Of a stretch of DNA of 64,000 nt, positions 55,301-63,904 are shown one piece after another. Origin of the DNA: Bacteroidota bacterium (GTDB lineage: Bacteria; Bacteroidota; Bacteroidia; Bacteroidales; JACABE01). The translations under genes and the position numbers were made by a program. Position 1 is the stretch's first letter, and every line of letters starts with the position of its first letter. The notes below the pieces were generated by a model that saw nothing but the letters and a program-made list of their open reading frames with translations, did not search any database and was not told the DNA's origin. The stretch is taken from contig JAPLDQ010000034.1 in the NCBI GenBank assembly GCA_026391675.1, positions 32,720 to 96,719 of the forward strand, in the 5' to 3' direction.

Positions 55301-55714
55301 CTTGATTTTTTGATTGATACTTGCTTCAATTAATTCTGTATTTTCTGTTTCCTTTGATGCAATATTTTTAAGCTGCAGGGTATTGAGCAATTTATCCTGC
55401 ACCGTACTGAAATGAGTACCAATAATAGAGGCAGCTTGTTCATAGGAAATAATCTTACCTATTTTATACAATTTAAGCAAAGGGATAATAAAGAATCTGA
55501 AACTGATGATACCCGAAAAGCCCACAAAAGAGAAGAACAAAATACTGCGGATCAAAATATCAAAATGTCCGAAATATTCCAGAGTATTAACTATAATAAA
55601 GAAAACAGTTATCAGAGAAACTACATACAACAGACCTTTTATGAGCCTGTTTTTGTAATATTTTCTGATAAACTCATCTAACTTTGATATAAGTATATCG
55701 TAACTGTTTTCCAT
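52328..55714 (-). CDS. Large membrane-anchored coiled-coil protein, DUF4175-like
   Basis: 1128 residues. Three hydrophobic helices near the N-terminus (about 22-41, 50-72 and 160-176) are followed by beta-rich domains (about 195-500; DVYVLADGVKYKL-type and PDAFPFIQVDEMKDSLYEKRLYFRG) and a very long Glu/Lys/Gln coiled coil (about 515-840). A C-terminal low-complexity part (KKGGKPNASCNKPGSGGKPS, GNKPNGKQGQQGQQGQGQ) precedes more coiled coil. This matches the large DUF4175 proteins conserved in Bacteroidota. Its function is unknown; a role in envelope or cell-division scaffolding is a guess. It contains a parS-like site. Confidence 0.82.
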   Translation of the reverse strand: MENSYDILISKLDEFIRKYYKNRLIKGLLYVVSLITVFFIIVNTLEYFGHFDILIRSILFFSFVGFSGIISFRFFIIPLLKLYKIGKIISYEQAASIIGTHFSTVQDKLLNTLQLKNIASKETENTELIEASINQKIKELKPIPFINAVDLKSNLKYIKYALAPVLIVLIVFLARPSAITESSKRIIKYNTFYEKPSPFQFQVENKKLEAFQQQDFDLSVKVTGTEIPDEVYVLADGVKYKLQKQNTVSFSYTFKNLQKNIKFQLQAAEITSVPYILNVIAKPIILNFDIQLIYPAYTGKKTENIENIGDLNVPDGTRAEWRFVTRETSALNFSFIDRNIVLNQKGNNIFNYTSILRKSFSYSVKPENKQIKLNDSLIYSVNVIPDAFPFIQVDEMKDSLYEKRLYFRGVIKDDYGFNKLSFHYRSFNRKDTLTLTENTVEIPFNKSINQQEFFHYFDMENIVTQAGDEVEYYFEVSDNDGVNGSKVSRSQKMYFKAPTYKEIEKQTEKTNQEIKDDLQHTIKDAQKLQKQIKDLNRKLLEKKALNWEDKKQAKELLDAHKQLQESIEKINQQLKESEIKEQQYKKIDEEIAQKQKELEKLFQEIMTDEMKKKFEELQKLMENIDKDKVSEMLEKMKMNSEDISKQLDRNLEVFKQLEFEKKLTENLDKLDKLAKEQKKLAEETAKGDKPVEEMQKKQEELNKSFEDIRKNMSDLEQKNKELENPNNFKRDENKENAISQEQKNSSESLSNKKSGKASKSQQKAAEQMQELSDKMKKDQEEMELEQMGEDIENLRTILKNLVKISFRQEDLANRLQQISVKDPKYQDIINEQGNIKDDLKMVEDSLLALSKRQIKVKSIITKEINAINHNVEQALSDLLAMNTVGYLGNFQNQNAIARQQYVMTSVNNLALLLNEAMENMKQEMNSKKKGGKPNASCNKPGSGGKPSKSAASMRKMQEELNKQLEQMKNGNKPNGKQGQQGQQGQGQKMNEQLARMAAQQEAIRRQMQEYMDELKKQGEKPGNGLNDLMNQMEKTETDLVNKIISQETLNRQKQILTRLLEHEKAEQKRDQEEKRESTEAKVQNFGNQNLFLQYKRIKSNEQEILKSVPPTMNSFYKNKVNEYFYNFK
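54731..54746. promoter_or_regulatory. Candidate second parS site (one mismatch)
   Basis: TGTTTCACGTGTAACA differs from TGTTTCACGTGAAACA at a single base. It is inside the DUF4175-like coding sequence, 3.7 kb from the perfect core site. Confidence 0.6.
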
Positions 55715-55771
55715 TGTCGTATTATTACCTTTTTATAACGATAGAACGTATCTATCTGGTATTTTGTTTAC

Positions 55772-57304
55772 TTATGTTAATAATTTAATTTCATCAACGC
55801 CTTTATTTATCCTCTTTACAGCTTCTGCTTTTCCTATACTATTTATTATTGTAAACAAATCAGGACCTATAGCAGCGCCAACAATTACCAGGCGCAGACA
55901 ATTCATAATCTGTCCCATGTTTAACGCATTTTCCTGTATATAAGTTACAACATTATCGTGCGCAGGCTGTGTTTCAAAAGGACTTGTATTTTCGAGTATA
56001 AGCGCAATTTGCTGTAAATGCAAAGCGGTATCTTCCTTCCATCTTTTCTTTATTACCTGTTCATCGTAAGTATCAGGAGCTTTAAAAAAGAAATAGCTTT
56101 GATCCCACAATTCCTTAATAAATGAAACTCTTTCTTTAACCAAATCGCAAATAATCGCCAGTTTGGCTTCATCAATACTTATGCCTTTTCCTTTTAATTC
56201 AGGCATAAATAATTTGGCTAATTCAACACCTGAATGTTGTCTTACATATTGCTGATTGAACCATTTTGCTTTTTCAACATCAAATTTTGCGCCGGATTTA
56301 CTGATTCTTTCTATTGAAAATGCATGAATCAATTCATCCATACTGAACATTTCCTGTGTAGTACCAGGGTTCCAGCCCAAAAATGCCAGAATATTAATTA
56401 CAGCTTCAGCGAAATAACCCGATTCGCGATAACCTGACGAAATTTCGCCAGTTTTAGGATCCTGCCATTGTGTTGGGAAAACAGGAAATCCTAAACGGTC
56501 ACCATCTCTTTTGCTTAACTTACCGTTTCCATCAGGTTTAAGTAAAAGCGGTAAATGAGCGAATTCAGGCATGGTATCTTCCCAGCCAAAGGCTCTGTAA
56601 AGCATAACGTGCAAAGGAGCTGATGGAAGCCATTCTTCACCACGAATAACATGAGAAATTTCCATTAAATGGTCATCAACGATATTGGCTAAATGATAGG
56701 TTGGCATACCATCAGATTTGAACAATACTTTATCGTCCAGTAAACCTGAATGAACAACAACCCTTCCTCTGATATGGTCATTTACGACGATATCCTGATT
56801 TTCGGGCATTTTAAAACGGATAACATAGGGATGATTATCAGCAATCAATTGCTGAGCTTCTTCATGGGATAAAGTCAGTGAATTTCTTAAACTGTTTCTT
56901 GTAGTTACATCATACTGAAAAGCCTTTTTTTCAGCTTCGTAAGATTTACGGATTTCTTCCAGTGAATCAGGTGTATCAAAAGCGTAATAAGCCCAGCCTT
57001 TTGAAATCAATTTATCAGCATACTCGCGGTATAAAGGTTTACGGTCCGACTGGCGATAAGGGCCATAAGGGCCACCAACATGAACACCTTCGTCAAACTT
57101 TATACCCAGCCATGTCAATGAATCAATAATATATTCTTCGGCACCCGGCACAAATCTTCCCTGATCCGTATCTTCAATACGCAAAATCATAGTTCCACCC
57201 TTTTGTTTTGCAAAAAGGTAATTATATAATGCCGTTCTTACACCTCCGATGTGGAGAGGACCGGTTGGACTCGGTGCAAATCTTACTCTTACTTTTCTTT
57301 CCAT
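55772..57304 (-). CDS. gltX: Glutamyl-tRNA synthetase
   Basis: A 510-residue class I synthetase. The HIGH-like motif is HIGG at 18-21 within [23 protein letters not shown], the KMSKS equivalent is KLSKR at 262-266, and RIEDTDQGR is conserved. It charges tRNA(Glu). The spacing to the DUF4175-like gene is 57 bases. A minus-strand -7 element TATCTTTG is at 57325-57332, about 20 bases upstream. Confidence 0.96.
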   Translation of the reverse strand: MERKVRVRFAPSPTGPLHIGGVRTALYNYLFAKQKGGTMILRIEDTDQGRFVPGAEEYIIDSLTWLGIKFDEGVHVGGPYGPYRQSDRKPLYREYADKLISKGWAYYAFDTPDSLEEIRKSYEAEKKAFQYDVTTRNSLRNSLTLSHEEAQQLIADNHPYVIRFKMPENQDIVVNDHIRGRVVVHSGLLDDKVLFKSDGMPTYHLANIVDDHLMEISHVIRGEEWLPSAPLHVMLYRAFGWEDTMPEFAHLPLLLKPDGNGKLSKRDGDRLGFPVFPTQWQDPKTGEISSGYRESGYFAEAVINILAFLGWNPGTTQEMFSMDELIHAFSIERISKSGAKFDVEKAKWFNQQYVRQHSGVELAKLFMPELKGKGISIDEAKLAIICDLVKERVSFIKELWDQSYFFFKAPDTYDEQVIKKRWKEDTALHLQQIALILENTSPFETQPAHDNVVTYIQENALNMGQIMNCLRLVIVGAAIGPDLFTIINSIGKAEAVKRINKGVDEIKLLT

Positions 57305-57324
57305 TGATAAAAATTATGTTTATG

Positions 57325-57332
57325 CAAAGATA
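57325..57332 (-). promoter_or_regulatory. Candidate -7 element for gltX
   Basis: Reads TATCTTTG on the minus strand, a full TAnnTTTG match, about 20 bases before the gltX ATG. Confidence 0.5.
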
Positions 57333-57376
57333 AATAATTTCAACTTGCAAAAAGCAATTATGTGCTGCTATTGGTT

Positions 57377-57394
57377 ATTAGCTGTTGGCTATTG
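57377..57394 (+). repeat. Left inverted-repeat arm of the four-helix cassette
   Basis: ATTAGCTGTTGGCTATTG pairs with CAATAGCTAACAGCTAAT at 57821-57838 in 17 of 18 bases. It sits in a stretch of repeated TTGGCTGTTGGCT, as often seen next to this gene family. Confidence 0.6.
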
Positions 57395-57453
57395 GCTGTT
57401 GGCTGTTAACCATTGCTTATATTGTAACGTATTTTTTTAATTAATTGATTAAT

Positions 57454-57774
57454 TTACTTCTGAATAATTTCTAAATCTAAATGAATTTCGGAATATTTTT
57501 CTTCAGACATAAAATTGAGATCTCTAGCAATTATTAATTGTGTTTCAATTTCAAAAGCTGAACCCATTGCGATTTCCAGAAAGCGTACAAAATCTTTTTC
57601 TGAATTCCGGGAAGAGCCTTCAGCTATATTCGATGCAATAGAAACAGCAGCTCTTCTTATTTGTGAAGTAAGACCATAAATTTCCTTTTCCGGGAAAAAA
57701 TCGGTTAACTGATATATTAATTTAACAAATAGTATAGATTTTTTCCAGATTTCCAATTCCCTGAAATTTCTCAT
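57454..57774 (-). CDS. Four-helix bundle protein (23S rRNA-intervening-sequence/S23 family)
   Basis: About 106 residues from ATG at 57774; an ATG 32 codons earlier exists, but its extra segment reads like translated A/T repeat. FRELEIWKKSILFVKLIYQLTDFFPEKEIYGLTSQIRRAAVSIASNIAEGSSR and KDFVRFLEIAMGSAFEIETQL are typical of the four-helix bundle family also found inside 23S rRNA intervening sequences and next to diversity-generating retroelements (Avd-like). Function unclear. It is flanked by an 18-base inverted repeat (57377-57394 and 57821-57838), suggesting a small mobile cassette. Confidence 0.85.
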   Translation of the reverse strand: MRNFRELEIWKKSILFVKLIYQLTDFFPEKEIYGLTSQIRRAAVSIASNIAEGSSRNSEKDFVRFLEIAMGSAFEIETQLIIARDLNFMSEEKYSEIHLDLEIIQK

Positions 57775-57820
57775 CCAATATTCTTTAAATTTACAAAATA
57801 ATAATCTAATTTCAAAAATC

Positions 57821-57838
57821 CAATAGCTAACAGCTAAT
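57821..57838 (-). repeat. Right inverted-repeat arm of the four-helix cassette
   Basis: CAATAGCTAACAGCTAAT, inverse of 57377-57394 with one mismatch. It lies just downstream of the Dabb gene stop. Confidence 0.6.
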
Positions 57839-57853
57839 TTCAAAAAACCAAAA

Positions 57854-58153
57854 TCAAATTTCAAAATCAACTGCCGCTTTTAAATCTCTGATGGTTTTTA
57901 AAAATTCCACCACTTTTAGGTGAGCTGGATGTATTTGGTAGGTCATCAGGTCATTTAAATTGTCAAATTCCATCTCAAGCACCATATCATACTCATTATC
58001 AGGGTTTAAGTTGAAGCCCACATTTAAAGCTTTTATTTGAACGATTTCTTTTTTTAGATGATAAAGTTCATCTTTGAGCTTTTTTTCGTTAAAAGCCTTA
58101 ATTTCGGGATTTTCGAAATTTTTTAACTTCCACATCACTATATGACGTATCAT
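57854..58153 (-). CDS. Dabb-domain (stress-responsive A/B barrel) protein
   Basis: 99 residues forming one ferredoxin-like dimeric A/B barrel domain: IRHIVMWKLKN at the start, LNVGFNLNPDNEYDMVLEMEFDNLNDLMTYQIHPAHLKVVEFLK and a C-terminal AAVDFEI. It is often called a stress-response protein; some members are enzymes, such as olivetolic acid cyclase, but no catalytic role can be given here. It starts 12 bases downstream of the M1 peptidase gene. Confidence 0.9.
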   Translation of the reverse strand: MIRHIVMWKLKNFENPEIKAFNEKKLKDELYHLKKEIVQIKALNVGFNLNPDNEYDMVLEMEFDNLNDLMTYQIHPAHLKVVEFLKTIRDLKAAVDFEI

Positions 58154-58164
58154 GGCTTAATTTT

Positions 58165-60117
58165 TTAGTTTTTTATAAATTTTTGGATTGATTTTTTATT
58201 TTCATTTTTTAATTCCAGAAAATATATTCCTTTTCTCAAAAACTGAACATTTATTTTATTTTTAACATTCATCAGGATATTTTCATTAAAAATAAGTTTT
58301 CCACAAACATCGAAAATTGAGAGCTGATAATTTTCATTTTTTGTATTTGCCATATATATTTCCAATATATCGGAACATGGATTAGGATAAAGTAATAAAT
58401 TGGAGGAATAATTTTCATTAATTACACTAAAAACGATATTTCCTTTTCCGTTTATTACCCAGTTATTGGGATCCACAACTAAACCTGATACGGGTTTCTG
58501 CATTGGTATTTTAAAAGTTTCAATATTCGCTGAATGATATAGCTTAATGATGGTGTCGCCTGTGGGTGACTGTAATTTATATTCCATCAACATTTTAAAC
58601 AAAGGAGTAGTTGTGGCAGACGTTTGCTGATCTGTATTAATAACCAGTGTATCATTCTGTAGCCAACTGATAATGTTAAAAGTTGGATAACCTTCGCCAA
58701 AATACCACTGATTAAAGAAATCCGTGAAATTCTTTCCTGTAAACTCTTCAGCTACGGCTTTTACATCCAATCCGGTAATAGTACTGTCTTTAAACCGGGT
58801 TTGAATGGTTTTTAAAACCTTGAAAAATATAGAATCATTTGCGATTTCAAACCTTAGATTATGTATAATGGCAGCTCCTTTTTTATAGGATAGTCTTCCA
58901 TCAAAAATCCTGTTGACATCATTGATTTGAAAAGGAGGAATATAAACACTTCCGTTTGGATAGGCCATAATACTGTCGTGCATTACCTTCATATGGTTCT
59001 GGGCTTCCTGATAACTCCATTTATATTGAGCTGCCAGATATTCTGCATAAGATGCAAAACCTTCGTTTATCCAGATGTCACTCCATGTAGCACAGGTTAT
59101 ATTATCGCCCCACCATTGATGTGATAATTCATGAGAGGTAAGATAAAAATTAAAATCGCTTAATGTTGTCATGGTTTGATGCTCCATCCCACCTCCCATT
59201 GGAGCCATACTGTGACCATATTTTTCTTTATGAAAAGGATATAAGCCAAATAAATCAGAAAATAATTCAATAAAACCCGGAGTTCTGTCAATTTCATTCT
59301 TATAGTAAGGCAATGCAGAAGGATTATCGTAGATATAATTCTGGATGAGCAGCGAATCCGACATACCACCGGGGTGAGCATAAATATTGTATTCAACATA
59401 TTGACCTACAGCAATGGAAATTAAATAATAATCTATCGGATAACGGGCTTTCCATTCATACCTTAGCTTATTGTTGGGAAGGGGAACTATAGCAGTTAAT
59501 ATTCCCTCAGAACCTACTTTATTATCATTTGCGGTAGTTACAAAAATATATGCTGAATCTGCCTTATCTGTGAGCGATTGCTTAACCGGAAACCATTCCT
59601 TGGCACCAAATGGTTGAGATAAAGTCCAGCATATCTGGTTTCCCCAAAGTGAACTGGTTTCACATGATATTCCCGAGAAAAAAGTGCCGGTATTTGGAGG
59701 CAAACCTTTATAAAAAATCTGTGCTGTTAAATTTGCACCTGCTGATAATGGACCAATTCCTACAAAGACATCGTCAAGTAAACGATTAAATGTTTTAATC
59801 TGATTATTTATTTTTATAGAATCAATGGTAAAATAATCCTTTAATTCAAAGGCAAAAGTATCCAGCTGGCTTGCTATAACTTTGGCAACAATGCTTACAT
59901 TTCCTTCAACATAAACAGAAGTATGTTCCACACTAATATCAAGCTTATAAAACTTTACATCATATTTATCCATTAATGCAGATTGTTTTACCGTTGTATT
60001 ATTATTGAGTTTTTGCTTGAAATTAAACTCCTTATCGCTTTGGTATTGTTCTGCATATTGCGAAAACAAAGGGTTTTGCATTAATAAGAGTAATAATATA
60101 AGTGAGATTGTTTTCAT
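58165..60117 (-). CDS. Secreted M1-family aminopeptidase with T9SS sorting domain
   Basis: 650 residues. Signal peptide 1-19 (LFSQ). The M1 zinc site is His329-Glu330-Leu-Ser-His333 (HELSH) with the third ligand Glu352 in NEGFA, the expected HEXXH-X18-E. The exopeptidase motif region reads GGMEHQTMT, a variant of GAMEN. The type A T9SS domain occupies about 570-650 (LLYPNPCSDILEIYM, FLRKGIYFLELKN). It cleaves N-terminal residues from peptides outside the cell, probably with the other T9SS protease to feed on protein. The Dabb gene follows. Confidence 0.92.
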   Translation of the reverse strand: MKTISLILLLLLMQNPLFSQYAEQYQSDKEFNFKQKLNNNTTVKQSALMDKYDVKFYKLDISVEHTSVYVEGNVSIVAKVIASQLDTFAFELKDYFTIDSIKINNQIKTFNRLLDDVFVGIGPLSAGANLTAQIFYKGLPPNTGTFFSGISCETSSLWGNQICWTLSQPFGAKEWFPVKQSLTDKADSAYIFVTTANDNKVGSEGILTAIVPLPNNKLRYEWKARYPIDYYLISIAVGQYVEYNIYAHPGGMSDSLLIQNYIYDNPSALPYYKNEIDRTPGFIELFSDLFGLYPFHKEKYGHSMAPMGGGMEHQTMTTLSDFNFYLTSHELSHQWWGDNITCATWSDIWINEGFASYAEYLAAQYKWSYQEAQNHMKVMHDSIMAYPNGSVYIPPFQINDVNRIFDGRLSYKKGAAIIHNLRFEIANDSIFFKVLKTIQTRFKDSTITGLDVKAVAEEFTGKNFTDFFNQWYFGEGYPTFNIISWLQNDTLVINTDQQTSATTTPLFKMLMEYKLQSPTGDTIIKLYHSANIETFKIPMQKPVSGLVVDPNNWVINGKGNIVFSVINENYSSNLLLYPNPCSDILEIYMANTKNENYQLSIFDVCGKLIFNENILMNVKNKINVQFLRKGIYFLELKNENKKSIQKFIKN

Positions 60118-60233
60118 TTTTTAGAATAGTATAACAAAAGTATAAAATATAAACCGTTTAACGTGTTAAAACTAAATCTTAGCAGTTAAAAACTTAAATT
60201 TATCTAATAAATTAAATATTAACGTATTATTAA

Positions 60234-60264
60234 TTGGAAGAAAAGGGATTAAATTATACATTTG
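60234..60264 (+). promoter_or_regulatory. Promoter of the C1 peptidase gene
   Basis: TTG (60234-60236), 20 bases, TACATTTG (60257-60264). A full -33/-7 match 46 bases before the ATG. Confidence 0.65.
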
Positions 60265-60310
60265 CAACTGAAATAATTATACAATTTTAATCTCTAAACT
60301 TTTATTAAAA

Positions 60311-61519
60311 ATGAAAAACTTTTTACTTAAATCCGGCATCTTGTTTTTATGCATTCTTTTACTAACAACTGTGTTAAAAGCACAGGATGATAAAGAAAAA
60401 AAAGCTGATGCCTATACTTTTACAATAGAAAAACAAATTAAAGCCACTTCCGTTAAAAATCAGTACAAATCAGGTACTTGCTGGAGTTTTTCTACATTTT
60501 CCTTTATTGAATCAGAATTAATCAGAATGGGAAAAGGCGAACTTGACCTATCAGATATGTTTTGCGTAAGACATGCTTATGCTGATAAAGCAGAAAAATT
60601 CGTTCGTATGCATGGTACTATTAGTTTTGGTTCAGGTGGAGCTGCTCATGATGTACCCAATATGATTAAAAAATACGGCATAGTTCCGGAAGAAATTTAC
60701 GCCGGATTAAATTATGGTGAAACAAAACACGATCATGGTGAATTGGATGCTGTTTTAAAAGCTTATGTTAAAGCAGTTGCAGACGATAATAACAAAAAGC
60801 TAACAACAGCCTGGTTAGCTGGTTTTAATGGAATTCTGGATGCTTATTTTGGTAAATTACCTGAAACATTTACATACAACGGAAAAAGCTATACTCCGCT
60901 TACTTATGCAAAAGAATTATGCATTAATCCTGATGATTATATCGAATTTTCATCCTATACACATCATCCATTCTATTCGAAATTTATTATTGAAGTGCCT
61001 GATAACTGGGCATGGGGAGAAGTTTACAATGTACCAATGAACGATATGATTGCCATTATTGATAATGCAATTAACAATGGTTATGGTGTTGCCTGGGGTG
61101 CTGATGTAAGCGAAAAAGGTTTTTCATGGAAAAATGGCATTGCTGTTGTTCCTGACGAAAACAAACCAGATTTACAGGGTTCGGAAAGAGATAAATGGGA
61201 AAAATTATCAGAAAGAGAAAAAGCTGCTCAATTATATACATTTGATAAACCTGTAAAAGAAAAGGTAATTACTCAGGAAATGCGTCAGATTGCATTTGAC
61301 AATTACCAGACTACTGATGATCACGGTATGCAGATTTGCGGTATTGCTAAAGATCAGAATGGAAATAAATTCTATTTAATTAAAAATTCATGGAGCACAG
61401 ATGGTAAATACAATGGTTATTTTTATGCTTCAGAAGCCTTTGTTAAATATAAAACTATGGATATTATGATTCATAAAGATGCTACTCCAAAAGAAATTGC
61501 AAAAAAAATAAAATTATAA
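60311..61519 (+). CDS. Exported C1-family aminopeptidase (bleomycin hydrolase-like)
   Basis: 402 residues. Signal peptide 1-24 (VLKAQ), unlike cytosolic PepC. Papain-type residues are visible: oxyanion Gln51 and nucleophile Cys57 (QYKSGTCWSFSTFSF), His338 (DDHGMQICG) and Asn359 (KNSWS). The overall length and C-terminal KEIAKKIKL tail match the PepC/Blm hydrolase group, which removes N-terminal residues. It lacks a T9SS domain, so it is likely periplasmic. Confidence 0.93.
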   Translation: MKNFLLKSGILFLCILLLTTVLKAQDDKEKKADAYTFTIEKQIKATSVKNQYKSGTCWSFSTFSFIESELIRMGKGELDLSDMFCVRHAYADKAEKFVRMHGTISFGSGGAAHDVPNMIKKYGIVPEEIYAGLNYGETKHDHGELDAVLKAYVKAVADDNNKKLTTAWLAGFNGILDAYFGKLPETFTYNGKSYTPLTYAKELCINPDDYIEFSSYTHHPFYSKFIIEVPDNWAWGEVYNVPMNDMIAIIDNAINNGYGVAWGADVSEKGFSWKNGIAVVPDENKPDLQGSERDKWEKLSEREKAAQLYTFDKPVKEKVITQEMRQIAFDNYQTTDDHGMQICGIAKDQNGNKFYLIKNSWSTDGKYNGYFYASEAFVKYKTMDIMIHKDATPKEIAKKIKL

Positions 61520-61538
61520 GATTATTTAATCTTTTTTT

Positions 61539-61577
61539 AAAAAGAGGTGTTCAATTTGATTGAGCACCTCTTTTTTG
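61539..61577 (+). terminator. Rho-independent terminator
   Basis: AAAAGAGGTGTTCAA pairs with TTGAGCACCTCTTTT (one G-U), with a T run. It lies 20 bases after the peptidase gene. Confidence 0.9.
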
Positions 61578-61823
61578 GTTTAATTAAGCCTGCTGCTGTA
61601 TTTTTTTATTCAAAACAATTACTTCATTCATTCGTTTCCTAAATGGCTTAAAAAGGCTTAAATCTGATTTATTACGCTTTGCTAAAATAGCATAAATCCT
61701 ACCGTAAACTTTAGCATAACAACCTTAAACTTTTTTCTTAATACCCTTAACTGATATACTCTTTACAAAGCCTGTCAATTGTAGTAAATTTAGGTAAAAT
61801 TATTAAACTTAAATTTAAATATT
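61578..61823. other. Leader of the plug-protein operon
   Basis: A/T-rich gap after the terminator. No gene or clear regulatory RNA is seen; AACCTTAAAC and TACCCTTAACTG-type repeats near 61720-61750 may be operator-like but cannot be assigned. Confidence 0.3.
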
Positions 61824-62540
61824 ATGAAAAAATTATTATGCTGCCTGATTTTAATCAGCACAATGCTTTCAGGCATTTTCGCACAAACCGGTGGAATCAG
61901 AGGCCGGGTTTTTGATTCAGAAGCTAAAGTTACATTACCGGGAGTAACCGTATGGGTGGAAGTTGGAATAGCCACAATAGCAGTTAATACGGACGAATTT
62001 GGTTATTTTAACATCAAAGGCTTGTTACCCGGCCTTTACAATGTCAATTTGAAATTCTTTGGTTATAATACACTTATTATTAACGGTGTAAGTGTAAATT
62101 CAAATCAGACCACTCCGCTTACAGACAGCTATTTAACTCCAAGCCATTCATTACCGGTAATTGAAATCGGAGAATATGTAGATAAACTGATTGATACCAG
62201 AACAATTGATGTAATACGTGCAAAGGACATAAAAAATATTCCAAATGGCAGAAATCTTGGAACACTCCTTAATGCTGTGATTCCTGCTGTATATATTATT
62301 GAAGAAACCAAGGAAGTATATTTCAGGGGTGCAAGAAACGGGAGTGTTATTTATTATGTTGATGGAGTAAAACAAAGGGATAGTGAATATAAAATTCCCG
62401 GTTCAGCCGTTTCGTGTGTTATGGTTTATATGGGCGATGTTCCGGCAAAATATGGAGATTTTGATGGTGGTGTAGTTGTTGTTGAAACCAAAAGTTATTT
62501 TGACTATGAAGCAGAAATGCTTGCAGCAAGTAAAAGGTAA
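61824..62540 (+). CDS. Carboxypeptidase-regulatory-like plus TonB-plug protein without a barrel
   Basis: A 238-residue protein with signal peptide 1-20 (GIFAQ). A carboxypeptidase-regulatory-like beta-sandwich follows (TGGIRGRVFDSEAKVTLPGVTVWVE, about 23-108), then a TonB receptor plug-like domain (about 125-230: NLGTLLNAVIPAVYIIEETKEVYFRGARNGSVIYYVDGVKQRD, YGDFDGGVVVVET). The expected 22-strand barrel is missing; the protein stops after LAASKR. It is 20 bases upstream of a second gene that starts with the same kind of sandwich. Substrate and partner receptor are unknown. Confidence 0.8.
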   Translation: MKKLLCCLILISTMLSGIFAQTGGIRGRVFDSEAKVTLPGVTVWVEVGIATIAVNTDEFGYFNIKGLLPGLYNVNLKFFGYNTLIINGVSVNSNQTTPLTDSYLTPSHSLPVIEIGEYVDKLIDTRTIDVIRAKDIKNIPNGRNLGTLLNAVIPAVYIIEETKEVYFRGARNGSVIYYVDGVKQRDSEYKIPGSAVSCVMVYMGDVPAKYGDFDGGVVVVETKSYFDYEAEMLAASKR

Positions 62541-62560
62541 ATTGTCAAAGCAAAAAAACG

Positions 62561-63859
62561 ATGAAAAAAATCCTGAACATATTATTTTTATTGATATTAT
62601 ATATCCATGGCTTTTCGCAGATATCAAAAATTAGCGGATATATAAAAGATAGTGCAAGTTTAAAAGCTATCAGCAATGTAAATATTTTAATAGAAGGTAG
62701 TCATATAGCTTGTAAAACGGATGATTCAGGATTTTTTTCTTTAAAAAATACAATGTCAAAACCAAAATTGATAATCTCACATCTCAATTATAAAAAACAA
62801 TACATCGTAATTAATAAACCTGATAAGGAAATCCAGGTTTTATTATCACCACAGATAACTGAATTAAACCCCATTACAATATGCTCTGACCCTATCATTA
62901 ACATTACCAAAAAGCTCCCGGTATATGTAATTGATTATTTGATAATAGGAAATAAAATATTGCTTTTAGCCTATAACCATAAGAAATTGAATGATACCAG
63001 GCTTTTTTTAATTGATGATGAAGCAAAAATATTGCTTGACAAAAAAATTGAATCAGCAAGGGAATTGTACAAAGACTGTTTTGGTGATATCTATTATTTA
63101 AATAAAAAAGAAGCTGTTAAAATTGAGATAAATACAGATGAAATAGCTTTTTCGGATACGATTCCCAGAACAGATTTTGATGAAACAATAAAAGCCATTG
63201 ATTTTAAGATTGATGACAATGTATATTTCCATACATATCATTATCAGATGCTGATACAGAAACTTCATTATATAAATCTTTATGATGAAGAAAAGGAGAA
63301 ACAGACGATACTGACATTTGCAGACAGCAATAAAATCGATATTTTTGAAAGAGAATACAATGTATTTTTTTACACAAGAAAGGCAAAATTTTACGGCCTT
63401 TCTGTTACCACAGTGTATAACAATCTGAATGTTTTCAGAAGTTGCCAGCCATTGGACTGGGTAGATAAACACGGGCGTTTTTCTCCTATCAGCATTCAAA
63501 TGCAAAAGATAAAGGATGAAATATTTGTTTTAAATACTGTAACCAATACAATGGAATCATTTGATAAGGAAGGAAAGTTATTGATTAAAAGAAAGGCAGA
63601 TTTCCTGACTGATAAGCATTATAAAGAAAAAATATTGAAAAGTGAAGATGATGAAAAATTGTATGCTGTTTTTATGGATGCTGCATTAATACAGTTAAAA
63701 GAAATTGACTTAAAAACGGGTGTAATCGTAAAACAAATAAAAATACCTGATTTTCCATATATTGAGCAAATAAAGGTTGCAAATAATCAGGTATATTTTC
63801 TTTATAAACGGAAGATAAATGAAGAGTTAAAGCAGCTATATACGATGCCATTAGGCTGA
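62561..63859 (+). CDS. Secreted protein with carboxypeptidase-regulatory-like domain and beta-propeller-like C-terminus
   Basis: 432 residues. Signal peptide 1-19 (GFSQ), then a carboxypeptidase-regulatory-like domain (about 20-105: KISGYIKDSASLKAISNVNILIEG). Residues about 120-432 are repetitive short beta segments (NKILLLAYNHKKLN, DDEAKILLD, NVYFHTYHYQMLIQ) suggestive of a propeller, with no plug or barrel. It ends MPLG without a T9SS domain. It is probably cotranscribed with the plug-like protein upstream. Function unknown. Confidence 0.65.
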   Translation: MKKILNILFLLILYIHGFSQISKISGYIKDSASLKAISNVNILIEGSHIACKTDDSGFFSLKNTMSKPKLIISHLNYKKQYIVINKPDKEIQVLLSPQITELNPITICSDPIINITKKLPVYVIDYLIIGNKILLLAYNHKKLNDTRLFLIDDEAKILLDKKIESARELYKDCFGDIYYLNKKEAVKIEINTDEIAFSDTIPRTDFDETIKAIDFKIDDNVYFHTYHYQMLIQKLHYINLYDEEKEKQTILTFADSNKIDIFEREYNVFFYTRKAKFYGLSVTTVYNNLNVFRSCQPLDWVDKHGRFSPISIQMQKIKDEIFVLNTVTNTMESFDKEGKLLIKRKADFLTDKHYKEKILKSEDDEKLYAVFMDAALIQLKEIDLKTGVIVKQIKIPDFPYIEQIKVANNQVYFLYKRKINEELKQLYTMPLG

Positions 63860-63863
63860 AAAC

Positions 63864-63895
63864 AAAAAAACCCCATCTTTCGATGAGGTTTTTCG
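63864..63895. terminator. Terminator of the rRNA operon (minus) and of the plus-strand gene
   Basis: AACCCCATC and GATGAGGTT pair around TTTC with one mismatch. On the minus strand the hairpin is followed by seven T, the stronger direction; on the plus strand by five. Confidence 0.8.
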
Positions 63896-63904
63896 TTATG
63901 TTTT

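Noticed and set aside
57775..57870. Longer start for the four-helix bundle protein
   Set aside because: The extra 32 residues are translated from A/T-rich repeat carrying the inverted-repeat arm and overlap the Dabb gene end; the family starts at MRNFRELEIW.
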